Assembly (NCBI RefSeq): GCF_900103885.1
Contig: NZ_FNIM01000003.1
Span: 89,563 to 153,562, forward strand
Direction of reading: 5' to 3'
Origin: Actinomyces ruminicola
GTDB taxonomy: Bacteria; Actinomycetota; Actinomycetes; Actinomycetales; Actinomycetaceae
DNA: 64,000 nt
Positions within the stretch are counted from its first letter, which is position 1. Each line of letters starts with the position of its first letter. Below, one piece after another: positions 34,824 through 44,158 of the stretch. The notes under the pieces were generated by a model. It was not told the origin of the DNA, searched no databases, and was given only the letters and a program-made list of their open reading frames with translations. The position numbers and the translations under genes are program-made.

Positions 34824-35576
34824 ATGTCGGACACGCCCTCACACAGCACCGCCGTCGCCGTGCTCACCGCCGCGGGCTCCGGCACCAGGCTCGGGGGGCG
34901 CGGACCCAAGGCGCTGGTGGAGATCTGCGGCGAGTCCCTGCTGCACCGGGCAACACGCGGCCTGCTCGCCGCCGGCGTCATCGACCACATCAGCATCACC
35001 GCCCCGGCCACCGCGGTCGAGCGCTTCACCGCCGAGGTCGCCGACCTGGCGGACCCGGGGCGGATCGGCGTCGTCGCCGGCTCGCCCGCCTCCCGGCAGG
35101 CCTCGGTCGCCCGTGGGCTCGCCGCGGCGCTCAGGGCCCGGCCCGACGCCGAGATCGTGCTCGTGCACGACGCCGCCCGCGCCCTGACCCCGCCCGATCT
35201 GGTGCGCCGCATCGTCGCCGCCGTGCGCTCCGGGCACGACGCCGTCGTCCCCGGCCTGCCCGTGGTCGACACGGTCAAGGAGGTCGCCGTCGAGGAGGCG
35301 ATCGAGCGCGTGGTCGGCACCCCGGACCGGGAGCGGCTGCGGGCCGTCCAGACCCCGCAGGGCTTCTCCCGCGCCACCCTGGAGGCCGCGCATCGGTTCG
35401 GGGCCGGCAGTGCCGATGACGAGGCGCGCTCCGCCCGGGACGACGCCGCGCTCGTCGAGGCCATGGGCGGTCAGGTCGCCGTCGTCGCCGGGGACCCGCT
35501 CGCCCTGAAGGTGACCACGCCGCTGGATCTGGCCCTCGCCGAGATTCTTGCCCGTGGGGAGCGTGAGCAGTCTTAG
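34824..35576 (+). CDS. ispD: 2-C-methyl-D-erythritol 4-phosphate cytidylyltransferase
   Basis: 250 aa. The nucleotide-binding start AVLTAAGSGTRLGGRGPKAL has the Gly-rich loop and Lys, with DAARALTPPDLV and LRAVQTPQGFSRATLEAAH later. Third enzyme of the non-mevalonate isoprenoid route: CTP plus MEP gives CDP-ME. The usual fusion or neighbour ispF is not here; the next gene is a transporter 10 bp downstream. Confidence 0.96.
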   Translation: MSDTPSHSTAVAVLTAAGSGTRLGGRGPKALVEICGESLLHRATRGLLAAGVIDHISITAPATAVERFTAEVADLADPGRIGVVAGSPASRQASVARGLAAALRARPDAEIVLVHDAARALTPPDLVRRIVAAVRSGHDAVVPGLPVVDTVKEVAVEEAIERVVGTPDRERLRAVQTPQGFSRATLEAAHRFGAGSADDEARSARDDAALVEAMGGQVAVVAGDPLALKVTTPLDLALAEILARGEREQS

Positions 35577-35586
35577 GCTCTGAGGC

Positions 35587-37077
35587 ATGAGGCCTCATGT
35601 TCCGGGACGGGACTCAGAATTCAACCCCGCGTTCAGCCCCGCGGGTGCGGCGGACGGCGGTGCCACCGTCGCCCCGCGCGGCAAGCTGCTCACCTGGCCG
35701 GTGGTGGCCTGGGGACTGTGGGACTGGGGATCGGCCGCCTTCAATGCGGTGATCACCACCTTCGTCTTCTCCGTCTACCTGACCAGTTCCGACTTCGGCG
35801 ACCCCACCGCCAACCAGTCGGCGCTCTCGGTGGGGCTGGCAATTGCGGGTGCCTGCATCGCGCTGCTGGCTCCAGTCACCGGGCAGCGCTCCGACCGTGC
35901 CGGGCGCAGTGTGTTCTGGCTGGGTGCGTACACGGCGGTGGTGGTCGCCGTCAGCGCGGCCATGTACTTCGTGCTGCCCGAGCCCGGCTACCTGTGGTTG
36001 GGCGTGACGCTGCTCGGCGTGGGCAACGTGTTCTTCGAGCTGGCCTCCGTCAACTACAACGGCCTGCTGGCCCGCCTGGCCACCAAGGACCGGGTCGGTG
36101 CCGTCTCCGGGCTCGGCTGGGGTATGGGGTACCTCGGCGGGATCGTGCTGCTGCTGATCCTGTACGTCGGCTTCATCAACCCGGAGGTCGGCTGGTTCGG
36201 GGTGACGGATGACAACCGCCTGGATATACGCGTGTCCATGCTGGTGTCCGCCGGCTGGTTCGGCCTGTGCGCGATTCCGGTGCTGGTCACCCAGTCGGGC
36301 AAGCGGGCCTGGCGGCGCTGGGCGGCCATCGAGGAGGCGGAGGGCGATGACGCCCGCGCGCTCGCTGGATTGGAGAACGAGCCCACCGACCCCATCCAGG
36401 CGCCGCCGCGGATCATGCGGCACGAGTCCCTGGCGGCCTCATACAGGCACCTGTGGCGCACACTCGTGGGCCTTTACCGCACCCACCCGGAGGTGCTGTG
36501 GTTCCTGCTGGCGGCAGCCGTCTTCCGTGACGGGCTCGCCGGGGTGTTCACCTATGGCGGGATCATTGCTCAGAACACCTTCGGCTTCTCCTCGGGGGAC
36601 GTGATCGTCTTTGCGGTGGCGGCCAATGTGGTGGCCGGGGTGGCAACCATCGCCGCCGGTCGGCTGGATGACCTGCTCGGGCCGCGCCGGGTGATCCTGG
36701 GAGCGTTGGTGGTGCTGGTGGGGGCCGGAACGGCGGTGTTCTTCCTCCATTCGGCGGGGGCGAGGATCTTCTGGGTGCTCGGACTGGTGCTGTCAGGCTG
36801 CGTGGGACCGGCACAGTCCGCCGCCCGTTCCTACTTGGCGCGGCTGGCGCCAGAGGGACGCGAGGGTGAGATCTTCGGCCTGTACGCCACCACCGGGCGG
36901 GCGGTGTCCTTCATGGCGCCGGCGATGTACGGCGCCAGCATCTGGGTCGGCACCCGGGTGGTCGGCGGTGGCGCCGGCTACTGGGGCATTCTCGGGATCG
37001 TGGCGGTGCTCGGCGTCGGGCTGCTGCTGATGCTGCGGGTCAAGGACCCCGTCGGCCGCATCACCGTCGTCGAGTAG
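35587..37077 (+). CDS. MFS transporter, UMF1/Atg22-like
   Basis: 496 aa, about 12 membrane helices. UMF1 hallmarks are VVAWGLWDWGSAAFNAVITT near the start, FFELASVNYNGLLARLA, and GAVSGLGWGMGYLGGIVLLL. A hydrophilic middle loop separates the halves. Eukaryotic Atg22 relatives export amino acids from vacuoles; bacterial members have no assigned substrate. It starts 10 bp after ispD, so is likely co-transcribed. The 23-bp repeat follows 97 bp after its stop. Confidence 0.9.
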   Translation: MRPHVPGRDSEFNPAFSPAGAADGGATVAPRGKLLTWPVVAWGLWDWGSAAFNAVITTFVFSVYLTSSDFGDPTANQSALSVGLAIAGACIALLAPVTGQRSDRAGRSVFWLGAYTAVVVAVSAAMYFVLPEPGYLWLGVTLLGVGNVFFELASVNYNGLLARLATKDRVGAVSGLGWGMGYLGGIVLLLILYVGFINPEVGWFGVTDDNRLDIRVSMLVSAGWFGLCAIPVLVTQSGKRAWRRWAAIEEAEGDDARALAGLENEPTDPIQAPPRIMRHESLAASYRHLWRTLVGLYRTHPEVLWFLLAAAVFRDGLAGVFTYGGIIAQNTFGFSSGDVIVFAVAANVVAGVATIAAGRLDDLLGPRRVILGALVVLVGAGTAVFFLHSAGARIFWVLGLVLSGCVGPAQSAARSYLARLAPEGREGEIFGLYATTGRAVSFMAPAMYGASIWVGTRVVGGGAGYWGILGIVAVLGVGLLLMLRVKDPVGRITVVE

Positions 37078-37113
37078 TAGCCGAGCGGGGCGCGGCAGGT
37101 GAGCCGCAGGGGG

Positions 37114-37150
37114 TGTGGCGGAGCGGCAGGGGTGTGGCGGAGCGGCAGGC
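37114..37150. repeat. 19-bp tandem repeat
   Basis: TGTGGCGGAGCGGCAGGGG at 37114 is repeated at 37133, and the pair is bracketed by two copies of GTGAGCCGCAGG. Confidence 0.75.
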
Positions 37151-37174
37151 GGGTGAGCCGCAGGTCCCTCTCGC

Positions 37175-37230
37175 CGAGATCGGTAGAAGTTACGTACCCA
37201 AATCGGTAGAAGTTACGTGCCCAAATCGGT
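37175..37230 (+). repeat. 23-bp interspersed repeat, locus D (2 full + 1 partial unit)
   Basis: Units at 37175-37197 and 37198-37220 and ten bases of a third at 37221-37230. The second and third begin CCAAATCGG instead of CGAGATCGG. Same orientation as the upstream MFS gene. Confidence 0.9.
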
Positions 37231-37271
37231 CTGCTGTGCGCGGGCGGGTACGGCAGACCGATTCGGGCACG
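37216..37271 (+). terminator. Hairpin built partly from the 23-bp repeat
   Basis: CGTGCCCAAATCGGTCTGC pairs with GCAGACCGATTCGGGCACG (18 of 19 bases) around a 17-base GC-rich loop. The 5' arm is the junction of the second and third repeat units. It lies between convergent genes and probably ends transcription from one or both. Confidence 0.7.
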
Positions 37272-37321
37272 CGCTCGACGGCGTGAGTGCTCAGCTCTGA
37301 TGGCTGAACGCGCGACAGGCC

Positions 37322-37759
37322 CTAGTCGTCGGAGACGGTGACGGTCACCGGAATGTTGCCGCGGGTGGCGTTGGAGTAGGGACACACTTGGTGAGCGGCC
37401 TCGGCCAGCGCCTGAGCGGCGTCGTGTGGCTGCGCGGGGATTACGACCTCCAGCTCGACGGCGAGGCCGAAACCGCCCGCACCATTCGAGCCGATGGAGA
37501 CCCGGGCGCCTACGCTGGAGTCGCCCAACTCGGCCTTCTGAGACCGGGCGACCACCTGCAGGGCGGAGTGGAAGCAGGCTGCGTAGCCGGCTGCGAACAG
37601 CTCCTCGGGGTTGGGCAGGTTGGCGCCGGAGCCGCCCATCTCCTTCGGCACGGCCAGGTCGGTGTCGATGCGGCCGGTTGCGGAGGTGACGTGGCCGTTG
37701 CGGCCGTCCCCGGTGGCCAGGGCCTCAATCGTGTACAGGGGGTTGGTGAGCTCCGGCAT
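37322..37759 (-). CDS. ohr: Organic hydroperoxide resistance protein (Ohr/OsmC)
   Basis: 145 aa. The two redox cysteines lie where Ohr has them: Cys62 in YAACFHSALQVVA and Cys126 in HQVCPYSNATRGNIPV. NPEELFAAGYA and IDTDLAVPKEMGG are typical. It reduces organic hydroperoxides using lipoylated partners. Start at ATG 37759 with AAGGA upstream. No OhrR gene is adjacent. Confidence 0.95.
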   Translation of the reverse strand: MPELTNPLYTIEALATGDGRNGHVTSATGRIDTDLAVPKEMGGSGANLPNPEELFAAGYAACFHSALQVVARSQKAELGDSSVGARVSIGSNGAGGFGLAVELEVVIPAQPHDAAQALAEAAHQVCPYSNATRGNIPVTVTVSDD

Positions 37760-37836
37760 GGGGATGTCCTTTCCGGTTGGGTGAACAGGGGCAGATGTGC
37801 GCGAGAGTGAAGACCTTCCCGGCACCGTTGGCTAGC

Positions 37837-38295
37837 TTAGTTCAGGTTGCTGGGGCCGGTGCCTTCGCGCGCGGCCCGGGCCTCGTACTCGCGGCGCATG
37901 CGCTCCAGGTCCTCCTTGGTCAGGGGGCCCTGTGCGGTTCCGGCGGAACCGTCGTCGCGCGTCCAGGAGACGACCAGGCCATCCTCGTAGCCGAAGCGCG
38001 CCAGGTGCCGTCCGGCCACGTCCTCCAGGCGCGGCAGCTCCTGCGCGGAGGCCGACAGGGTCAGGACGAGTGCTCGGTCCTCGCAGGTCAGGTCCGCGAC
38101 GCCGACCACCGGCCCTTCACGGTTGAAGACCAGGCGACCCGTGGAGGCGGCCTCATCCCAGGTCGCCTCGAGCTTGTGCGTCATGTGGTTCACGAGACGG
38201 CGGCCGTAGTAGGCGGGCCGGTCTGTGTCCACGCGGGCGACCGAGCGGTGGTCGAAAACGGGGGCTACGTCTGTAAACGCGAATCCGGCGCTCAT
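37837..38295 (-). CDS. DUF2218-domain protein
   Basis: 152 aa soluble protein. The pattern VDTDRPAYYGRRLVNHMTHK followed by an alternating-strand core (GRLVFNREGPVVGVADL, ALVLTLSASAQELPRLE) fits DUF2218, small proteins of unknown function often near iron- or stress-related genes. A charged C-terminal helix (LTKEDLERMRREYEARAA) ends it. It lies 77 bp upstream of ohr on the same strand, so may be co-transcribed. Confidence 0.75.
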   Translation of the reverse strand: MSAGFAFTDVAPVFDHRSVARVDTDRPAYYGRRLVNHMTHKLEATWDEAASTGRLVFNREGPVVGVADLTCEDRALVLTLSASAQELPRLEDVAGRHLARFGYEDGLVVSWTRDDGSAGTAQGPLTKEDLERMRREYEARAAREGTGPSNLN

Positions 38296-38365
38296 AAGGA
38301 CAGGCTAGCCTGAATCGGGACGGAGTGGCCAAGGCTGTATCGCCGACGGCGGATCGGCCGGCGTC

Positions 38366-40390
38366 CTAGGCGGGGCGGTCCATGTGTGCGGCCGGCCGGT
38401 TGCTGAGCCCGATGATCACCGTCTCGGCGCCGCCGGAGTCAGCGGGCGCGGAGGCACCCGCTCCCCCAGTGGATGCGGAGCGCGAGCACACCAGGGCGAT
38501 GATGCCGGGCGCCGGCACCAGGTAGCCGTCGTCGCGGTAGCGCGGAGCGGCGGAGGAGGCATTGTCGGAGTCCTGGATGTCGGCGTAGCTCAGACGGACT
38601 GCAGTGGTGTTGTCGGCGCGAAGCACCTCTAGGTCCCTGCCGTCTTCGGTGACGGCGTCGCCTGAGCAGCTGGCGGTGAGGGTGTCGAGGTAACCGAATC
38701 CGTAGGCTTGTTCGGTTAGTTCTTGAACAGTGCCGACCTGCCCGGTGGCGGGATCGAAGACGACATCGGTGGAGGGGCCCTGAAGGCGTAGGGTCCGGGT
38801 GCCGTCGTCGTCTACCGGCGCCGTGAGATCGCCCAGGGCGACCGCAGGCCCCGCGACCGCGCCGGACAGGGCGTCGAGGCTGACGGCCTCCAGCGATCGG
38901 GTCTTGGAATCCGCGCCCGACTCCTCGAGTTCCTGGTATGCCGCGTCGGGATTGCGGTAACGCACGCTCCAACCGTCGACGACAACCGGACCGCTCCCGT
39001 TCGCGGCGGGGACGAACCCGCCAACAGTGGTGATGGCGGTGAGATCGTCATCGGGGACCAGCGTCAACTCGCACCAACCGCTCCGATCGCTTGGGCAGTG
39101 CGCGCCGAGGATGAGGGTCGAGTGGCCGCCTTGGAAGAACGACGCGAAGACCGGTTTAGAAGTGGCGCAGTCCGCATCCCCCGCGCAGGCGGGGAAACGG
39201 ACTCTCGGCGCGGTGGCCAGGACAGAGCCGTCCTCCAGCGACAGGATGTCCTGATCGATCATGACCACGTGGTCGGTGATCTGAACCCGCGCGCGCTGGT
39301 CGGCTTGGGGAGGGTAGGTGTACTGGTGCATGTGCTCGAAGGCGACTCGTCCGGTGGCGGTGTCGATGCCGACGAACAGGGTACGAGTGGGGCCGGCGTC
39401 GTAGGCGATGACCAGGTGGGCGCGGTTCGGGCTGAGGGCCGCGTGGCAGGAGGCTCCCTTGGGGCCGTCGGCGCAGTCGCCGAGCGCGATGGTCTCCGCC
39501 GGGCGGGTGTGGACCCAGTCGGTGTAGCCGCTATTGGGATCGAGGCCGAGGACGCCATGGTCGGTGACCACAATCGGGGTGAAGCTTCCCGCGATGACGC
39601 CCCGGACCGGCTCGTCCGCGGCGAACACCCGCTGCCAGGCGACGTCGTCGTCGAGCGTCTCGGGGACGGATACCGGGCGGACGGCGGTCAGCCACACGGA
39701 TCGGGAGGGGAAGGACAGGGCCGGGACCATGACCGCAGAGGTGGCGAGAACGAGCACCACGGCGGTGGCGACGAGCGCCGTCGGCGTGGGGCGCAGGCGG
39801 CGCCTCAGAGGCAGGCGCACATCCGGGCGCGGCCTGCGTAGCAGGCGCACGAAGATATCGGCGGTGACGGTGACGGCGAGCCCCGCGGCGGCGATGGCCA
39901 GCGGGAACAGCCCCGGGTAATCCATGCCGATCGCCCGGGACTGGCTCCGCCACAACGCGCCGAAGCGGAATGCGGCGATGAATGTTGGCAAGGCGGCCAG
40001 GAGAATCGCTAGCAGGGTCACGCTCACCACGCGGCGACGGCGGGCGCGCAGGCCGCCGATCAAGCCCGCGTAACACGCCCAAGCCACCAGGGCGACGAGA
40101 GCGAACAGGGTCAGCATGGGGAGCATCTGATCCACCGCGATCTCGACCATGCCCGGGTTGATGGAGACCTGGTACGCGGCCCACACGATGCCCCCGAGGG
40201 CCAGCAACGCCCCGCCGACGCGCAGCCCGCGCAGGAACTCGGCGACGGCCCGGGACTTGTCGGCGGTCTCACGGACGGGCGACGGCGGAGGGGGCGCGAA
40301 CGCCGGGTCAGCGGCGGATCGGGAGCCTGAGGACGCGGGCGGTGCGGTGTTGTCTTCGGTAGCGTCGGCTGGTTCGGCGGAGGGGCGCAT
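38366..40390 (-). CDS. Large membrane protein with PQQ-like beta-propeller region, function unknown
   Basis: 674 aa. A Pro/Ser/Ala-rich cytosolic start of about 50 residues is followed by five predicted membrane helices (about 55-250). A long extracellular part then carries repeated short-strand blocks such as GVLGLDPNSGYTDWVHTRPA and TLFVGIDTATGRVAFEHM, which resemble PQQ-type beta-propeller blades. Cys pairs (GDCADGPKGASC, CAGDADC) suggest disulphides. A Ser/Gly-rich tail follows. I do not recognise a named family; similar actinobacterial membrane proteins are annotated as hypothetical. A sensor or binding role in the envelope is possible but unsupported. Confidence 0.8.
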   Translation of the reverse strand: MRPSAEPADATEDNTAPPASSGSRSAADPAFAPPPPSPVRETADKSRAVAEFLRGLRVGGALLALGGIVWAAYQVSINPGMVEIAVDQMLPMLTLFALVALVAWACYAGLIGGLRARRRRVVSVTLLAILLAALPTFIAAFRFGALWRSQSRAIGMDYPGLFPLAIAAAGLAVTVTADIFVRLLRRPRPDVRLPLRRRLRPTPTALVATAVVLVLATSAVMVPALSFPSRSVWLTAVRPVSVPETLDDDVAWQRVFAADEPVRGVIAGSFTPIVVTDHGVLGLDPNSGYTDWVHTRPAETIALGDCADGPKGASCHAALSPNRAHLVIAYDAGPTRTLFVGIDTATGRVAFEHMHQYTYPPQADQRARVQITDHVVMIDQDILSLEDGSVLATAPRVRFPACAGDADCATSKPVFASFFQGGHSTLILGAHCPSDRSGWCELTLVPDDDLTAITTVGGFVPAANGSGPVVVDGWSVRYRNPDAAYQELEESGADSKTRSLEAVSLDALSGAVAGPAVALGDLTAPVDDDGTRTLRLQGPSTDVVFDPATGQVGTVQELTEQAYGFGYLDTLTASCSGDAVTEDGRDLEVLRADNTTAVRLSYADIQDSDNASSAAPRYRDDGYLVPAPGIIALVCSRSASTGGAGASAPADSGGAETVIIGLSNRPAAHMDRPA

Positions 40391-40595
40391 TACCCAAGAA
40401 TGTCAGCCGACGGCGGGTCAGGGGCGTCGGTGCGCGAATAACGACCTCGGTGTACGTTGCGCGGCCTCGGGGTGGTCGTGGAACGGGCAACAAGGTCGTG
40501 CAGTGTCCCCAAGGTCGTGAATTGCCTGTGCTGGACGCGGGCGGTGCGGTGTTGACGCCACTCCGAGCGCGGATTACGGTGGAAGCGTAAACGAA

Positions 40596-40605
40596 AACGA
40601 TCGTT
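40596..40605. promoter_or_regulatory. Possible operator before the MMPL gene
   Basis: Palindrome AACGATCGTT in an AT-richer pocket (GTAAACGAAAACGATCGTTG), 70 bp before the MMPL start. It resembles TetR-type half-sites, but no regulator gene is adjacent. Confidence 0.35.
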
Positions 40606-40674
40606 GTTCTATGGTTGTGCCGGCTCCCGCTCGTCGCACGGAGCCGGCGCGGCCGCCTCCGTGAAAGGTCCCTC

Positions 40675-42930
40675 ATGTTCAGTCGTATCGGTCGCGCCGT
40701 CTCCCACCACCCCGCGAGTTTCGTCATCGGCTGGGTCCTGCTGGTCGCCGTCGCGGTCTCCCTCGTCTTCCAGGGCTGGGGGGCCGGCGGCCTGTTCCAG
40801 AGACTGGCCAGCGGCGACGCCACCACCCCGGACACCGAGTCCAGCGTCGTCGCCGACCTGACCAGATCCAACGAGGATGCCGGGGAGGTGATTTCGATCG
40901 TCGTCGACGGCGTGGATGTGGTTGGCGATCCTGCCGGAGCAGGCCTTGCGGCTACGTCCGCTCGCGGGAGCCTGGGTGAGCTGGAAGGCGTCGCCTCGGT
41001 TACCGACGCCTTTGCGCTGCCCGACCCCACTTCGCAGGAGGCGCGAGCCCTGCTGTCAACTGGTGGTGACGGCTACGTCGTGATCGTCACGCTCGACGCC
41101 GACCTGTCCGAGCAGGAGGTCGCCTCCGTCTCCGAGCGCGTGGCCGAGACTGCGGAGGGGGCCTATGTCGACTCCCTGCATACCTACGAGCCGCGCGCCG
41201 AGGCGTACGCCGTGTCCTCAGAGCTGATCGGCGACTCGATCGGCGAACTGGTGCAAAGAGACCTCGCCCAGGGGGAGTCCGTGAGCCTCCCCGTGGCCCT
41301 CATCCTGCTGGTGATCATCTTCGGCGGACTGCTCGCGGCAGGGCTCCCCGTTGTCAACGCGCTCGCCTCGATAGTCATCGGCATGGCGGCGCTGTGGGGC
41401 CTGACCTTCGTCCTCGAAGTACAGTCCTTCATCCTCAACGTCATCTCCATACTCGGCCTCGCCCTGTCCATCGACTACGGGCTGCTGTTCGTCAGCCGCT
41501 ACCGCGAGGAAGTGGCCGCACAGCTCGCGAAGGCCGGCCATGGGGCCGCCAAGCGGTCCGAGGAGCTGCCCGCCGGCGAGCAGATGAAGCAACTGGTGCG
41601 CGTCAGTGTCCAACGTACCGTTGCCACCGCCGGGCGCACGGTCTCCTTCTCGGCGCTGACGATCGCCTGCTCGATCGCCGGACTGCTGGTGATGAGCTCC
41701 TCCATGCTGAAGACGATCGCCACGGGCGCGATTGCCGTGGCGCTGGTGGCGGTGCTGTGCACCATAACGCTCGTGCCCGCCGTGATCACGCTGCTGGGCG
41801 GCCGCCTGGTTCGCCCGAGTGCGCTGAGCCGGGTTCCCGGGGTGGGCCGCGTGCTGCGCGCCGTCGGCGACTCCTCCTCGGATCACGGCGTATTCAGTCG
41901 GCTGTCGCATCGCGTGGTGGCGCACCCGTGGATCGTCATGGCCGCAGTCGCCGCCGTCCTGGCCGTAATGGTGGCGCCGATCGGGTCGGCGCGCATGCGC
42001 ACCAACATCATCGAGTACGTGCCGCAGGACGCACCGGTGCGTACCGGCTACAACATCATCCAGGACGACTACCCCGCGCTGGCCACGCCCACTATCAGCG
42101 TCGTGGCTCAGGCCGGTGCCGACGACGCAAACGGGCTCGTCTCCGCCATCCGGGCACTGGACGACGTCGCTCGGGTCACCGCCGCGGAGCTTCCCGGGCA
42201 GGAAGGCATGACGCTGATCAGCGTCCTCATGGACGTAGAGGACCCGGTCGGCCCGCAGGCGAGCGACGCCGTCGAGACCATCCGCGGCATGGAACCCGGA
42301 TATGAGTACTGGGTCGGCGGCGCGGCGGCCCAGCAGGAGGACTTCATCGACTCCATGGCCGAGCGGGCGCCCTGGGCGGCACTCATCGTCATCACAGCCG
42401 TATTCCTGTTGCTGTTCTGCATGACCGGCTCGCTCGTGGTTCCGCTCAAGGCGCTGCTGATAAACAGCGCCTCGCTGATCGCCGCCCTCGGCGCCACCTC
42501 CTGGCTCTTCGAGCATGTCCGCCTCGGCCTGCCGCAGACCCCGGGCCTGCAAACCTTCGTGGTGGCCTGCCTGATGGCCTTCGGATTCGGGCTGGCCATG
42601 GACTATGAGGTGTTCCTGCTGGCCCGCATCAACGAGTACTGGGAGGCCGGTCACGACAACGACGACGCCGTTGCCCGTGGCCTCCAGCGCTCGGGGCGCA
42701 TCATCACCTCGGCCGCGGTGATCATCATTGCGGTGTTCCTCGGCTTCGTCTCGGGCGAGATGATCGCCATCAAGGAGCTCGGGGTCGGCCTGGCCGTCAT
42801 GGTCGCGGTGGACGCCACACTGGTGCGGCTGCTACTGGTCCCCGCGACCATGACGGTACTCGGCCGTTGGAACTGGTGGGCGCCGGCTCCCCTGGCCCAC
42901 CTGTACCAGCGCTTCCGTCAGCAGGTCTGA
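40675..42930 (+). CDS. MMPL/RND-family membrane transporter
   Basis: 751 aa with 12 predicted helices in two RND halves. Start MFSRIGRAVSHHPASFVIGW, then a first external domain. TM4 region has ILGLALSIDYGLLFVSRYREE, the MMPL proton-relay Asp-Tyr motif, and TM10 has AFGFGLAMDYEVFLLARINEY, its second-half equivalent. The family exports lipids or drugs with proton motive force. Actinomyces-type bacteria lack mycolates, so the cargo is probably another lipid or a toxic compound. AAAGG lies upstream of ATG 40675; an earlier in-frame ATG has no such support. Confidence 0.93.
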   Translation: MFSRIGRAVSHHPASFVIGWVLLVAVAVSLVFQGWGAGGLFQRLASGDATTPDTESSVVADLTRSNEDAGEVISIVVDGVDVVGDPAGAGLAATSARGSLGELEGVASVTDAFALPDPTSQEARALLSTGGDGYVVIVTLDADLSEQEVASVSERVAETAEGAYVDSLHTYEPRAEAYAVSSELIGDSIGELVQRDLAQGESVSLPVALILLVIIFGGLLAAGLPVVNALASIVIGMAALWGLTFVLEVQSFILNVISILGLALSIDYGLLFVSRYREEVAAQLAKAGHGAAKRSEELPAGEQMKQLVRVSVQRTVATAGRTVSFSALTIACSIAGLLVMSSSMLKTIATGAIAVALVAVLCTITLVPAVITLLGGRLVRPSALSRVPGVGRVLRAVGDSSSDHGVFSRLSHRVVAHPWIVMAAVAAVLAVMVAPIGSARMRTNIIEYVPQDAPVRTGYNIIQDDYPALATPTISVVAQAGADDANGLVSAIRALDDVARVTAAELPGQEGMTLISVLMDVEDPVGPQASDAVETIRGMEPGYEYWVGGAAAQQEDFIDSMAERAPWAALIVITAVFLLLFCMTGSLVVPLKALLINSASLIAALGATSWLFEHVRLGLPQTPGLQTFVVACLMAFGFGLAMDYEVFLLARINEYWEAGHDNDDAVARGLQRSGRIITSAAVIIIAVFLGFVSGEMIAIKELGVGLAVMVAVDATLVRLLLVPATMTVLGRWNWWAPAPLAHLYQRFRQQV

Positions 42931-42937
42931 GACGCGC

Positions 42938-43939
42938 TCAGCGGTTGTCGAAGTGGGAGTCGAAGGCGGCCTCGGGCAGGTCGTAGACGTGCTCGCGCGC
43001 GAACTTCAGGGCGAGGGGTGCGCCGTGCAGGCGGTCCATGCCGGAGTCCTCCCACTCGATCGAGATGGGTCCCTCGTAGCCGATCTGGTTCAGCGTGCGG
43101 AAGTAGCCGTCCAGGTCGGCCTCGCCCAGGCCGGCGGAGACGAAGGTCCAGCCGCGGCGCGGGTCGTCCCAGGGCAGGTGGCTGGACAGGCGGCCGTTGC
43201 GCCCGTCGAAGTGGGTCTTGGTGTCCTTGCAGTGGACGTGGTAGATGCGGTCGGCGAAGTCGGTGAGGAAGACGGCCGGGTCGATCTGCTGCCAGATCAT
43301 GTGGGAGGGGTCCCAGTTGATGCCGAAGGCCTCGCGGTTGTCGATGGCGTCCAGGGTGGCCTTGGTGGTCCAGTAGTCGTAGGCGATCTCGCTGGGGTGG
43401 ACCTCGAGGGCGAACTTGACGCCCTCGGAGTCGAAGACGTCGATGATCGGGTTCCAGCGGCGGGCGAAGTCCTCGTAGCCGTCGGCGATCACGTCGGCGC
43501 CTACCGGCGGGTACATGGCCACGTACTTCCAGATCTTGGAGCCGGTGAAGCCGGTGACGACCTTGGCGCCGAGCTTGGCGGCCACCTTGGCGGTGAGCTT
43601 GAGCTCCTCGGCGGCGCGGGTGCGCACGCCCTCGGCCTCGCCGTCGCCCCACACCTTGTCCGACAGCAGGCCGCGGTGACGGAAGTCGATCGGGTCGTCG
43701 CAGATGCACTGGCCGGTGGAGTGGTTGGAGATGGCGTAAACGCTCAGGTTGTGGCGTGCCAGGGTGTCCTTCCACTGCTGGCAGTAGGTGTCGTCCTCGG
43801 CGGCGCGGTAGACGTCCAGGTGGTCGCCGGCCACGGGAACCTCCAGGCCGTCGAAGCCCCACTGCTCCGCCAGGGTGCACACCTCCTCGAACGGCAGATC
43901 CACCCACTGGCCGGTGAACAGGTTGATCGGACGCGGCAT
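42938..43939 (-). CDS. Sugar phosphate isomerase/epimerase (IolE-like TIM barrel)
   Basis: 333 aa. Xylose-isomerase-like TIM barrel with a metal set visible as Glu in ALEVHPSEIAYD, Asp in GINWDPSHMIWQ, His in IYHVHCKDTK and Glu in PISIEWEDSGM. Start at ATG 43939 with AAGGAG 7 bp upstream. Such proteins act on keto-sugars, inosose or related compounds; the exact substrate is unclear. An inverted repeat sits just upstream, so it is probably locally regulated. It ends 7 bp from the convergent MMPL gene. Confidence 0.85.
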   Translation of the reverse strand: MPRPINLFTGQWVDLPFEEVCTLAEQWGFDGLEVPVAGDHLDVYRAAEDDTYCQQWKDTLARHNLSVYAISNHSTGQCICDDPIDFRHRGLLSDKVWGDGEAEGVRTRAAEELKLTAKVAAKLGAKVVTGFTGSKIWKYVAMYPPVGADVIADGYEDFARRWNPIIDVFDSEGVKFALEVHPSEIAYDYWTTKATLDAIDNREAFGINWDPSHMIWQQIDPAVFLTDFADRIYHVHCKDTKTHFDGRNGRLSSHLPWDDPRRGWTFVSAGLGEADLDGYFRTLNQIGYEGPISIEWEDSGMDRLHGAPLALKFAREHVYDLPEAAFDSHFDNR

Positions 43940-43954
43940 GATAAAGCTCCTTCG

Positions 43955-43972
43955 CAGACGAACGGTCGTCTG
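43955..43972. promoter_or_regulatory. Inverted-repeat operator candidate
   Basis: CAGACGA-ACGG-TCGTCTG, a perfect 7-4-7 inverted repeat, centred about 25 bp upstream of the isomerase start codon on the minus strand. Confidence 0.5.
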
Positions 43973-44158
43973 GAGGCTGATGCGGCGGCGTCGCACGACC
44001 CGAGCCCCCCGACGCCCACGAAGCTACCGACGCCGGTCCCGCCGCCGACAGGGGCGATCACCTGACTTCTGTGCGCACGGTGCAGAAGGCCTGCGTTCTT
44101 CACGGTTCATCGGATAGCAGCCCTTCCGCAGAACGAATGTGACCGATATCATGTACGC

